A DNA stretch of 6,580 nucleotides from an uncultured Alphaproteobacteria bacterium (GCA_937950105.1 CALFEM010000541.1:1-6580), one strand, 5' to 3'. Positions 1 to 5,834 are shown, counted from the first letter of the stretch. Numbers and translations are program-made. The notes: generated by a model not told the origin, from the sequence alone.

Positions 1-11
1 GAAGGGGACAT
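1..11 (-). CDS. Possible 5' end of a divergent, unidentified gene running off the left edge
   Basis: On the minus strand an ATG lies at 11-9 and would encode Met-Ser-Pro before the window ends. It is preceded by GGAG (minus strand of 22-25) at a spacing of 10 bases, and a promoter-like pair and two operator-like palindromes lie farther upstream (28-76). This arrangement suggests the start of a leftward gene under local repression, possibly a self-regulating TetR-type repressor or its target. Only three codons are visible, so identity cannot be judged. The call rests on the start, ribosome site and promoter geometry alone. Confidence 0.35.
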
Positions 12-27
12 GGTCAGATGACTCCAA

Positions 28-40
28 TGAACGATGTTCA
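28..40. promoter_or_regulatory. Inverted repeat, operator-like copy 1
   Basis: TGAACGATGTTCA is a 13-base inverted repeat with perfect 5-base arms (TGAAC/GTTCA) and an imperfect inner pair. It shares CAATGAACG with the second copy 35 bases to the right. If the leftward promoter at 48-76 is real, this copy sits just downstream of the expected transcription start, where a bound repressor would block elongation. Short palindromes of this type are usual for TetR-family dimers, but the regulator is not seen here. Confidence 0.5.
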
Positions 41-47
41 CAGTCTC

Positions 48-76
48 AATCTAGAGTATCAATGAACGTCGTTCAA
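48..76 (-). promoter_or_regulatory. Candidate sigma-70-type promoter for the leftward gene
   Basis: Read on the minus strand, TTGAAC (76-71) and TAGATT (53-48) are separated by exactly 17 bases. Each hexamer matches the sigma-70 consensus at four of six positions. The -35 box overlaps the operator-like palindrome at 63-75 and the predicted start, near 41, abuts the palindrome at 28-40. The fit is by eye and unproven. This stretch is visibly more AT-rich than the surrounding DNA, which supports a regulatory role. Confidence 0.4.
63..75. promoter_or_regulatory. Inverted repeat, operator-like copy 2
   Basis: TGAACGTCGTTCA is a perfect inverted repeat with 6-base arms (TGAACG/CGTTCA) around a single central base. 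Its centre is 35 base pairs from the centre of copy 1. The two copies share the same half-site, which makes chance unlikely in DNA this GC-rich. It overlaps the -35 box of the candidate leftward promoter. A TetR-type or similar dimeric regulator is the likely ligand; that is inference. Confidence 0.55.
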
Positions 77-222
77 TAGGCAGTGTTGAATTTTTTCCGG
101 CAGTACGCGATCGCCCGCCGTTATGGTTTGCGAAGGGTTGTCGGGCTGAGCTACCGGGCAGAGCGAACCCGGCAGATGAGGGCGCAGCGCAAAGTGGAAT
201 ACGACCGAGCGGACGATCGGAC

Positions 223-441
223 ATGACCGGGACCGGGACCGAAATCGACATTGTGGTGAATGCGGAACGGTTGCGGGTGCGCGCCGGATCGCTCGCCGAC
301 GTGCTGGCGCAACTCGGCTATGGCGAGGCCAAGATCGCGACGGCGCTCAATGGCGATTTCGTGCCGGAGCGCATGCGCGCGGCGACGCCGGTCAGCCCCG
401 GTGACCGGATCGAGATCGTTTCGGCGCGCCAGGGCGGCTAG
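223..441 (+). CDS. thiS: Sulfur carrier protein ThiS
   Basis: This 72-residue protein has the size and shape of ThiS, the ubiquitin-like carrier that receives sulfur as a C-terminal thiocarboxylate and delivers it to ThiG for thiazole formation in thiamine biosynthesis. Visible hallmarks are the opening beta strand with VVNAE (residues 11-15), ALNGDFVP (41-48), PGDRIEIV (59-66) and the required C-terminal Gly-Gly at the very end (71-72). No other in-frame start lies just upstream, so ATG 223 is preferred although its ribosome site is weak. The usual partners thiG, thiO and thiE are not to its right, and the left side shows a regulatory region, so here the gene looks orphaned. A MoaD-like or other beta-grasp carrier is possible, but the length and motifs favour ThiS. 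Confidence 0.9.
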   Translation: MTGTGTEIDIVVNAERLRVRAGSLADVLAQLGYGEAKIATALNGDFVPERMRAATPVSPGDRIEIVSARQGG

Positions 442-661
442 CGAGGTCACGTCGCGAGAGGAGGCGGATCGGGGGAAAACCTCCCCCGAGCGGAGCGTGG
501 GGCGGCAGCCCCGCTCGCGGCACGCGACCGCGACGCCGACCGCTGGCGCTACCGCCGCTACACGCCCCGCCATTCGCTTCCGGCCGCGATGCCGTGTATG
601 GAGGGGACGGGCCGCGCCCCGCGGCCACTCCGCTTCGACCAAGGACCCCGGCCACCGATCC
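442..661. other. Intergenic gap between thiS and crcB with GC-rich hairpins
   Basis: No plausible coding region was found in this 220-base gap. It holds two adjacent hairpins. The first pairs 469-475 with 483-489 (7 base pairs, 7-base loop). The second pairs 499-503 with 508-512, extended by 493-496 with 513-516 across a 2-base bulge. Neither is followed by a T-run, so a classical intrinsic terminator is not supported, although they could end or slow thiS transcription. No fluoride riboswitch could be recognised ahead of crcB. Confidence 0.5.
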
Positions 662-1042
662 ATGAACATGCTTTTCCTCGCCATGACGGGCGGTGCCATC
701 GGCGCCGGCGCGCGTCATCTCGTCAATCTCGGCATGGGGCGGCTGCTCGGCACCTCGTTCCCGTGGGGCACGCTGACGGTCAATATCGTCGGCTCTCTGC
801 TGATGGGCGTGCTGGTCGAACTGCTGGTGCTGCGCTACGGCGGATCGGGACCGATGCGGACGTTCCTCGGCACCGGCTTCCTCGGCGGCTTCACCACCTT
901 CTCGGCGTTCTCGCTCGATCTTTATGCGCTCATCGAGCGCGGCGAGGCGCTGACGGCACTCACCTATGCGGCCGGCTCGGTCGTCGTCGGCCTCGCGGCG
1001 CTCTACGCAGGGATCATTCTGGTGCGCGGGGTGCTGGCATGA
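662..1042 (+). CDS. crcB: Fluoride ion channel CrcB/Fluc
   Basis: The 126-residue protein is a small hydrophobic membrane protein with about four transmembrane segments (roughly residues 3-25, 34-57, 66-88 and 97-122). It belongs to the CrcB/Fluc family, whose dual-topology dimers let toxic fluoride leave the cytoplasm. Signature positions include GAGARH (13-18), the pore-lining Asn in NIVGS (41-45) and GFLGGFTTFSAF (72-83). Phe80 and Phe83 correspond to the phenylalanine box of the pore. Length is normal for the family. ATG 662 is chosen; an in-frame ATG at 668 would shorten it by two residues. Its stop overlaps the start of the downstream pseudouridine synthase gene as ATGA, suggesting co-transcription and translational coupling. 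A single copy fits a homodimeric channel. Confidence 0.93.
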   Translation: MNMLFLAMTGGAIGAGARHLVNLGMGRLLGTSFPWGTLTVNIVGSLLMGVLVELLVLRYGGSGPMRTFLGTGFLGGFTTFSAFSLDLYALIERGEALTALTYAAGSVVVGLAALYAGIILVRGVLA

Positions 1043-2091
1043 GCAGCGAGGCTGACGGCGACGCCAAGGGCGGTGCGGCGAGCGAGAGCAAGCGAGACGC
1101 CAAGGTCGAGACCATTCGCGTCAAGCGCACCGAGGACGGCTTGCGCGTCGACCGCTGGTTTCGCATCCACTTCCCCGAAGTCGGCTACACGTATCTGCAA
1201 AAGCTGCTGCGCTCGGGCCAGGTGCGCGTCAATTCCAAACGCGCCCAGGCCAACGACCGGCTCGCCTCGGGCTCGGAAGTGCGGGTACCGGCGATCGTGC
1301 GCCAGCCGGCCAAGCCGGCGCCGTCGCTGAAAGCCCCGCTCGGGTTGTCGAAGGCAGACCGCGATCTCGTCGAGCGCATGATCCTGTTCGAGGACGAGCA
1401 CGTGCTGGTGCTGAACAAGCCGTTCGGCCTCGCGGTACAGGGCGGCTCCGGCACCAAGCGCCACCTCGACGGCATCCTCGCCGGCATGGCCGACCGCTTC
1501 GGCGATCGTCCGCGCCTCGTGCACCGGCTCGACCGCGATACCACCGGCGTCCTGCTGGTGGCCAAGCATCGCGATGCGGCTGCGAAGCTCGGCCGCACTT
1601 TCCAGACGCGCTCGGCGGCGAAGACCTATTGGGCGCTGGTCAAGGGCGTGCCGCGTCCGCCGCAAGGCAAGGTCGAGGCGGCGCTGGTGAAGGCGTCCGG
1701 TCCGGACGGCGACCGCGTGCGCAAGGCGCTGCCCGGCGAGCAGAAGGACGCCATGCATGCGACGACGCACTATTCGATGATCGACCGCGTCGGCCAGAAG
1801 GCGGCGTGGATGTCGCTGAAGCCGGTGACGGGCCGCCAGCATCAGCTGCGCGCGCACATGTCGGTGCTCGGCCACCCGATCGTCGGCGACAACAAGTACG
1901 AGGGCGACCAGAACCTGCCCGCCGAGAACATGGACAACAAGCTGCACCTGCACGCGCGCCGGCTGATCATTCCGCACCCCATCGCCGGGCACCCGAAGAT
2001 CGACGTGACGGCGCCGTTGCCCGATCACATGCGCCGCACCTGGGAACTGCTCGGCCTCGACGCCGACCGCTACGACGCCGACGTGGAGTGA
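1039..2091 (+). CDS. rluC: RluA/RluC-family pseudouridine synthase
   Basis: This 350-residue protein converts specific uridines in RNA, most likely 23S rRNA, to pseudouridine. A charged N-terminal tail (1-25) leads into an S4-type RNA-binding domain (about 35-85: VDRWFR, LQKLLRSGQVRVN) and then the catalytic domain. The active-site motif HRLDRDTTG spans 162-170, with Asp165 as the catalytic aspartate. LNKPFG (125-130), GRQHQLRAHM (265-274) and LHLHARRL (302-309) are further family landmarks. ATG 1039 overlaps the crcB stop by four bases and gives a standard-length protein, so it is preferred. The 3' end overlaps the oppositely oriented Uma2 gene by 22 bases. RluC or RluD-like target sites cannot be told apart by reading; the symbol reflects overall domain layout and the usual alphaproteobacterial naming. 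Confidence 0.88.
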   Translation: MSSEADGDAKGGAASESKRDAKVETIRVKRTEDGLRVDRWFRIHFPEVGYTYLQKLLRSGQVRVNSKRAQANDRLASGSEVRVPAIVRQPAKPAPSLKAPLGLSKADRDLVERMILFEDEHVLVLNKPFGLAVQGGSGTKRHLDGILAGMADRFGDRPRLVHRLDRDTTGVLLVAKHRDAAAKLGRTFQTRSAAKTYWALVKGVPRPPQGKVEAALVKASGPDGDRVRKALPGEQKDAMHATTHYSMIDRVGQKAAWMSLKPVTGRQHQLRAHMSVLGHPIVGDNKYEGDQNLPAENMDNKLHLHARRLIIPHPIAGHPKIDVTAPLPDHMRRTWELLGLDADRYDADVE

Positions 2092-2651
2092 GCCTCGGAC
2101 GGCAGGCAGTCCGACACGTCGAGGCTGAGCCCGGGGGGATCGAGGGCGATGGCGCCGTCCCTCAGAATGGCGACGGTGATGGTGCCATCGGCCGTGCGCC
2201 TGTAGTGCAGCACGTTGCGCCGCCCGAGATCGACGATCAGGTAATGCACGAGGCCGGGCACGCGGAAGTAGTCCGGGATCTTGATGCTCTTGTCGATGTT
2301 GCGCGTCGACGGCGACAGCACCTCGACGACGATCACCGGGTGCGACGCCGTCATGGAGTGCGCTGCAACAGGGGGGCCGCAATTCACCAGCACGTCCGGC
2401 TCGTAGCTGGTGGTCTGGTCGATGACGACGGCGAGGCTGTCGACGAACGCCTCGCACGACACACGGGTGCGCTCGATCGATCGTGTAAGCGCCCGCCAGA
2501 TATTGGCCTTTGATCGAGCATGCTCGGCCCGCTCCGGCGACATGGCGACGATCTCGCCGCGCAGTAATTCGTAACGCCCACGCTCCTGGGCCTCGGCCCA
2601 GGGCAGGAACTCCTCGACGGTCAAATGTTGCTTTGCAGCAGCCTCGCTCAT
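2070..2651 (-). CDS. Uma2-family (DUF820) putative restriction-endonuclease-fold protein
   Basis: This 193-residue protein matches the Uma2/DUF820 family, which has a PD-(D/E)XK nuclease-like fold and is abundant in some bacteria but functionally poorly understood. Seen in the sequence: TVEEFL (11-16), YELLRGEIVAMSP (27-39), EPDVLV (84-89) and VIVVEVLSPST (106-116), followed by Lys121 and Lys124. Asp86, Glu110 and the nearby lysines are candidates for the metal-binding catalytic set, so the site looks intact. The start (CAT at 2649-2651) is chosen because it opens directly into the family N-terminus; GAGG lies just upstream. The gene is antisense to its neighbours: its last codons overlap the pseudouridine synthase tail to tail, and its start faces the HAD gene across 85 bases. 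Cargo-like insertion into a conserved housekeeping cluster is inferred from orientation only. Confidence 0.85.
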   Translation of the reverse strand: MSEAAAKQHLTVEEFLPWAEAQERGRYELLRGEIVAMSPERAEHARSKANIWRALTRSIERTRVSCEAFVDSLAVVIDQTTSYEPDVLVNCGPPVAAHSMTASHPVIVVEVLSPSTRNIDKSIKIPDYFRVPGLVHYLIVDLGRRNVLHYRRTADGTITVAILRDGAIALDPPGLSLDVSDCLPSEAHSTSAS

Positions 2652-2721
2652 GGCCTCAGCCTAGCAGAAACCGGTCTCCGATAAAGCCCGCGGTGCCCCG
2701 TTCCCCTCTGTTCTTCTGCCA

Positions 2722-2730
2722 TGCTATGAG
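2722..2730 (+). promoter_or_regulatory. Possible extended -10 element directly ahead of the HAD gene
   Basis: TGCTATGAG resembles an extended -10 element (TG, one base, TATGAG) and ends six bases before the HAD start codon at 2737. No convincing -35 box is seen. If used, transcription would begin at or very near the ATG, giving a leaderless message, which would agree with the weak ribosome site here. The divergent intergenic gap (2652-2736) must also carry the Uma2 promoter, which I could not place. Confidence 0.25.
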
Positions 2731-2736
2731 CGACGT

Positions 2737-3429
2737 ATGACCCTGATCCTGTTCGATTGCGATGGAACCCTCGTCGACAGCCAGCACGCCATCGTCGAGG
2801 CGATGAACGCGGCGTTCTCGGCGCACGGGCTGCCACACGCGCCGCGCGCCAGCGTCATCGGCGTCGTCGGGCTGTCGCTGGTGCCGGCCATCGCCCGCCT
2901 GCTGCCGCGCGTCGACCGGGACGTGATCGAGCAACTGGCGGAAAGCTACAAGCGCACGTTCGCCGAGCTGAGAAGTCGCCCGGAGCACGACGAGCCGTTG
3001 TTTCCGGGCGCCCGCGAGGTCATCTCGCATCTGGCCGGGTTGCCCGGCGTGCGCCTCGGCATCGCCACCGGCAAGTCCGTGCGCGGCGTCGAGGCGGTGA
3101 TCGACCGCGAGGGCTGGCACGGGCTGTTCTCGACCATCCAGACCGCCGATACCAATCCGTCGAAGCCGCACCCTGGCATGGTGCTCTCGGCGATGTCGCA
3201 CGTCGCCGCGCACCCCGAGCACACCATCATGGTTGGCGACACCACCTTCGACATCGACATGGCGCGGGCGGCCGGGGCGCATGCGGTGGGAGTTACCTGG
3301 GGCTATCACCCGCCACGCGCGCTGTCCGATTGTGGGGCCCACGCGATGATCGAAAGGTTCGACGAATTGCCGGGCGCCGTCGACCGGCTGCTCGCCGCGG
3401 TCCCGGTTCGCGAGGAGCCGATCGTATGA
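2737..3429 (+). CDS. HAD-superfamily hydrolase, phosphoglycolate phosphatase-like (subfamily IA)
   Basis: The 230-residue protein carries all four haloacid dehalogenase motifs. Motif I is DCDGTLVDS (7-15) with nucleophile Asp7 and acid/base Asp9. Motif II is IATGKS with Thr111. Motif III is KPHP with Lys143. Motif IV is GDTTFDID with Asp168 and Asp172. A helical cap insertion follows motif I (about 16-100), typical of Gph-like subfamily IA phosphatases that remove phosphate from small metabolites in the cytoplasm. The exact substrate cannot be read from sequence; 2-phosphoglycolate is a guess from family resemblance. ATG 2737 is the only sensible start. Its stop overlaps the ATP12 start as ATGA, implying a two-gene transcription unit. 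This HAD-ATP12 pairing is, from memory, common in alphaproteobacteria. Confidence 0.9.
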   Translation: MTLILFDCDGTLVDSQHAIVEAMNAAFSAHGLPHAPRASVIGVVGLSLVPAIARLLPRVDRDVIEQLAESYKRTFAELRSRPEHDEPLFPGAREVISHLAGLPGVRLGIATGKSVRGVEAVIDREGWHGLFSTIQTADTNPSKPHPGMVLSAMSHVAAHPEHTIMVGDTTFDIDMARAAGAHAVGVTWGYHPPRALSDCGAHAMIERFDELPGAVDRLLAAVPVREEPIV

Positions 3430-4211
3430 CTGCGCGCGGCGATCTCGAGCGTGCCGGCAAGGCCGCGCACGTGCCCGGCCGCGAGCCGCTGGCCAAGCCG
3501 CTGCCGAAGAGCTTCTACAAGGAGGCGATGGTCGCCGCCGACAAGGCCGGGGGGTTCACGGTGCTGCTCGACGGCCGCGCGGCGAAGACTCCGGGCAAGC
3601 GCAAGCTGATCGCGCCGACCGAGGCGCTCGCATCTGCCATGGCCGGCGAATGGGCGGCGCAGGGTGAGCGCATCGACCCGGCGCGGATGGAACTCACCCG
3701 TCTCGTCAACACGGCGATCGACGGCGTCGCCGGCAAGGAGGCGGAGGTCGCAGACGACATCGTCGCGTTCGCCGGCAGCGATCTCGTCTGCTATCGCGCC
3801 GAGGCGCCGGAGGGGCTGATCGCCGAGCAGGCCAAGGCGTGGGACCCGCTGGTCGCGTGGGTCAGGGAGCGTTTCGATGCACGCCTGAAACTCGCGGCCG
3901 GCATCGTCCACGTCGCGCAGGACGCGAAGGCCATCGAGCGGGTGCGGGCGCACGTCCACACGTATGACGCCCTGCGCCTCGCGGCGCTGCACGTCATGAC
4001 GACGCTGACCGGCTCTGCCGTCGTCGCGCTCGCCGTTGCCGAAGGTCGCATCGACGCGGCTGCGGCCTGGAAGGCGGCACACGTCGACGAGGACTGGCAG
4101 ATACGCTTCTGGGGCGAGGACGCCGAGGCCAGGGCGCGGCGTGAGCAGCGCTGGCGCACCATGCAGGCGGCGAGCCGCCTGCTGGAGCTGATCCATGCTC
4201 CGGACGGCTGA
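3426..4211 (+). CDS. ATP12-family F1-ATPase assembly chaperone
   Basis: This 261-residue protein matches the ATP12 family, known in mitochondria to hold the F1 alpha subunit until it joins beta in the ATP synthase head; the alphaproteobacterial versions are thought to act likewise. Recognisable blocks are KSFYKEA (28-34), LLDGRAAKTPGKRKL (47-61), EWAAQGERIDP (75-85), LTRLVNTAID (90-99), DLVCYRAEAP (119-128), WDPLVAWV (139-146) and the C-terminal DEDWQIRFWGEDAEA (221-235), the best conserved stretch. It begins inside the end of the HAD gene (ATGA overlap). No atp operon is in the window, as expected, since this gene usually sits apart. Length is normal and nothing suggests decay. Confidence 0.93.
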   Translation: MTARGDLERAGKAAHVPGREPLAKPLPKSFYKEAMVAADKAGGFTVLLDGRAAKTPGKRKLIAPTEALASAMAGEWAAQGERIDPARMELTRLVNTAIDGVAGKEAEVADDIVAFAGSDLVCYRAEAPEGLIAEQAKAWDPLVAWVRERFDARLKLAAGIVHVAQDAKAIERVRAHVHTYDALRLAALHVMTTLTGSAVVALAVAEGRIDAAAAWKAAHVDEDWQIRFWGEDAEARARREQRWRTMQAASRLLELIHAPDG

Positions 4212-4235
4212 CGGATCGCGTCGTGCCCTGACGGT

Positions 4236-4250
4236 TTAAATCGCGTTTAC
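4236..4250 (+). promoter_or_regulatory. CtrA-box-like element ahead of the DUF2750 gene
   Basis: TTAA, seven bases, TTAC resembles the alphaproteobacterial CtrA site TTAA-N7-TTAA with one mismatch. It lies in the AT-richer gap between the ATP12 gene and the next start, 43 bases upstream of ATG 4293. One short match found by eye has a real chance of being coincidence, and no paired promoter elements were identified. Confidence 0.2.
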
Positions 4251-4292
4251 CGATCGTTTGGGGAATCACGGTTAGCCTTGCTGCGCGTGGAA

Positions 4293-5009
4293 ATGTCACA
4301 GCGCGGGCCGCATATGCAATTTGCCATCCGGATTCCCGAAATTGCGCAGCGCGATCGCTTCGTGAAGCGCGCGGTTGCGCAGAAGCACGTGTTCGCCGTC
4401 GCCGGTGAGGATGGGCTCGCCCGGGTGACGTCGCCGCACAATCCGCAGCGCGAGTTGACGCTGCTGTGGACCAGCCAGACCGAGGCCGAGCGCTGGGCCG
4501 ACGTGCTGACCACCAACCCGCGCGTGAAGCAGATCGCCACCGCCGCACTGATCGCCGACGTGCTGCCGCGCCTCTACAGTCTCGAGCGTGGTGTCGGTAT
4601 GGACTGGACCGCCGATCCGGTCGAGGCCGAGATCGACCCCATGGAGCTGGTGCAGCGACTGCGCCAGGAGGGCGTCGAGACCTTTCTGCAGCGCGCGCGC
4701 CTGCGCCGGGCGGTGTGGATGCTCGAAGATGCCAACGGTCCGGCATTGCTCGTCTCGCACAAGGCCGACAATCAGCTCGTGCTGCCCTGCTGGGCGACGC
4801 GCGGCGAGGCGGAGGCCCGCATCGAGGGGCCGTGGCGGGATATGCTCGCGGTGGAAATCCCGCTCTGGAATTTCGTGACCATGACGCTGCCGTGGCTGGT
4901 TCAGCAGGGCTGGCTGGTGGCGCCGGGTCACGCCGAAGGTGCCGGCACGATTGAAATGGCGCCGCCCGATCTCGCGCGCCGGTTCGAGCCGGAAGCCGTT
5001 CCGGCCTGA
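4293..5009 (+). CDS. Tandem DUF2750-like protein, function unknown
   Basis: The 238-residue protein appears to hold two copies of a DUF2750-like domain, roughly residues 16-123 and 126-231. Both copies open with an F-x-x-R-A segment and an aromatic strand with an acidic turn (HVFAVAGEDG; AVWMLEDANG). Both then have a short strand ending in Trp (TLLW; LPCW), a helix rich in Glu-Ala (TEAERW; GEAEAR), a strand-helix block ending in LPRL or LPWL, and a final acidic hydrophobic segment (PMELVQRL; PPDLARRF). No catalytic motif, signal peptide or membrane segment is seen, so a soluble cytoplasmic protein is likely. DUF2750 proteins have no established role. The start is uncertain: ATG 4293 is preferred, while ATG 4314 (seven residues shorter) and TTG 4278 are possible. 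The ribosome site is weak for all. The next gene starts 119 bases later, so joint transcription is unclear. Confidence 0.75.
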   Translation: MSQRGPHMQFAIRIPEIAQRDRFVKRAVAQKHVFAVAGEDGLARVTSPHNPQRELTLLWTSQTEAERWADVLTTNPRVKQIATAALIADVLPRLYSLERGVGMDWTADPVEAEIDPMELVQRLRQEGVETFLQRARLRRAVWMLEDANGPALLVSHKADNQLVLPCWATRGEAEARIEGPWRDMLAVEIPLWNFVTMTLPWLVQQGWLVAPGHAEGAGTIEMAPPDLARRFEPEAVPA

Positions 5010-5128
5010 TCGGCGTCGACCAAGCAAGTGCGTGCGCGCTGTTCCTTGCGAAACAAGCGATCCGCTCTCCATGCTCCATGCTCCGCCTCACCGGCGCACT
5101 CTGGCGCCGAACCGGATGGAGACTTGCC

Positions 5129-5479
5129 ATGGGGACCGAACCCAATTTCCTCGTAACGCTGCTTTGCGCGATCGTGCTGCCACTGATCGTGATGTTCAAT
5201 GTCCGCGACCGCCACGCGCCGAGTTCGCCGCTGTCCGCCTACATGTGGCGTGAACAGCCCTTGCTGTGGACGCTCGGGCTCGTGTTCCTTTCCGTGCTGG
5301 CGCTGTTCTCGATGATCGATCTGGCCGTACAGGCCGGATGGATTTCGGGTGTCTTGGGCAAGGCCGCTGTGCCGTGGCTCGGGATCCCGTTGCTCGCCCT
5401 GTCGATCGCGGTCGTAGTGTTGGCGCTGCGTGCCGTGCGGCAAGCCGTGCGCAAGGGCCGACAGGCCGGCACGAGGTGA
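5129..5479 (+). CDS. Small three-helix membrane protein of unknown function
   Basis: I do not recognise this 116-residue protein. It has three strong hydrophobic segments, about residues 7-23, 45-67 and 83-103. They are joined by a short charged loop (NVRDRH, 24-29) plus a Trp-Arg-Glu stretch (40-42), and followed by a basic tail (RQAVRKGRQ). By the positive-inside rule the tail is probably cytoplasmic. ATG 5129 is chosen because GGAG (5118-5121) sits seven bases upstream and the protein then opens directly into the first helix; an in-frame ATG at 5078 would add 17 residues but lacks such a site. The next small membrane gene starts 19 bases after its stop, so the two are probably co-expressed and may work together. 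Confidence 0.7.
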   Translation: MGTEPNFLVTLLCAIVLPLIVMFNVRDRHAPSSPLSAYMWREQPLLWTLGLVFLSVLALFSMIDLAVQAGWISGVLGKAAVPWLGIPLLALSIAVVVLALRAVRQAVRKGRQAGTR

Positions 5480-5498
5480 ACAGGATGAGGAGGCCGGA

Positions 5499-5762
5499 AT
5501 GGGCGCGGACGTCCTGAACTACGTATTCGCGGGTTTCGTCGCGCTGCTGATCGGCATGATCTTCTTCAACATCCTCGGCGGTCCGCGTCGCAAGCGACGC
5601 CCCCGCGATCGCTCACAGCGCCGGCACGAGGCGCAGGACAGTAGCGGCGGCTCCGATCCGGGCCCGATCCTGCGGCCGCGTGCGCGTCAGCGCCAGGCCG
5701 ATGGGGGAGGTGACGATGGCGGCTCGGACAGCGGCGGTGATGGTGGTGGAGGAGGCGATTGA
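5499..5762 (+). CDS. Small single-pass membrane protein with Gly/Asp-rich C-terminus
   Basis: This unassigned 87-residue protein has one transmembrane helix (about 8-26), then a dense basic stretch (PRRKRRPRDRSQRR, 29-42), a polar linker, and a low-complexity tail made almost wholly of Gly, Asp and Ser. The basic flank predicts the C-terminal part on the cytoplasmic side. ATG 5499 is preferred because GAGGAGG (5487-5493) lies five bases upstream, the best ribosome site in the window; an earlier in-frame ATG at 5430 lies inside the preceding gene and would displace the helix from the N-terminus. It probably forms an operon with the gene before it. Function unknown; an acidic glycine tail could be a flexible or cation-binding segment, which is speculation. 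Confidence 0.65.
   Translation: MGADVLNYVFAGFVALLIGMIFFNILGGPRRKRRPRDRSQRRHEAQDSSGGSDPGPILRPRARQRQADGGGDDGGSDSGGDGGGGGD
5701..5759 (+). repeat. Low-complexity GGN/GAN triplet tract encoding the Gly/Asp tail
   Basis: The 3' end of the small membrane gene is a run of GGN and GAN codons that gives a Gly/Asp/Ser tail. The codons used for Gly vary (GGG, GGA, GGC, GGT), so the tract is not a simple perfect microsatellite. The variation suggests the amino-acid composition has been kept rather than newly created by slippage. Confidence 0.5.
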
Positions 5763-5806
5763 CGCAACCGGACGTGCCGCTCCCCTGCGTTTGCCTTTCG
5801 TTCCGT

Positions 5807-5834
5807 TTGCGCGCTGCAACACCCGTGCTATCTG
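5807..5834 (+). promoter_or_regulatory. Candidate sigma-70-type promoter for pccB
   Basis: TTGCGC (5807-5812) and TATCTG (5829-5834) are separated by 16 bases, within a GCTATCTGAC context that resembles alphaproteobacterial housekeeping promoters. They lie in the 115-base gap before pccB, giving a predicted leader of about 35-40 bases. The match is by eye; no operator was recognised nearby. Confidence 0.4.

Noticed and set aside
140..175. tRNA-like fragment on the minus strand (GGTAGCTCAG with a CCGGGTTCG stem-loop)
   Set aside because: The pieces are in the wrong order and spacing for a cloverleaf: no D-loop GG, no anticodon arm, no acceptor stem. The 5-base-pair hairpin at 154-172 is probably chance in GC-rich DNA.
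76..222. TPP (thiamine) riboswitch ahead of thiS, prompted by a GGGCTGAGCTACC stretch
   Set aside because: Only a loose CTGAG-like similarity is present. The conserved ACCC...GAACCTGATC part and the closing conserved block of the TPP element could not be found in the right order.
442..661. Fluoride riboswitch ahead of crcB
   Set aside because: I looked for the conserved GG-GATGG/CGCC and GATGCCTAC-type elements of the crcB motif. Only isolated GATG words occur, without the pseudoknot arrangement.
1003..2457. Long minus-strand open frame (484 codons)
   Set aside because: It lies antisense to the pseudouridine synthase and in a different frame from Uma2. Its translation is very rich in Arg, His and Ala and has no recognisable domain, as expected for a shadow in GC-rich DNA.
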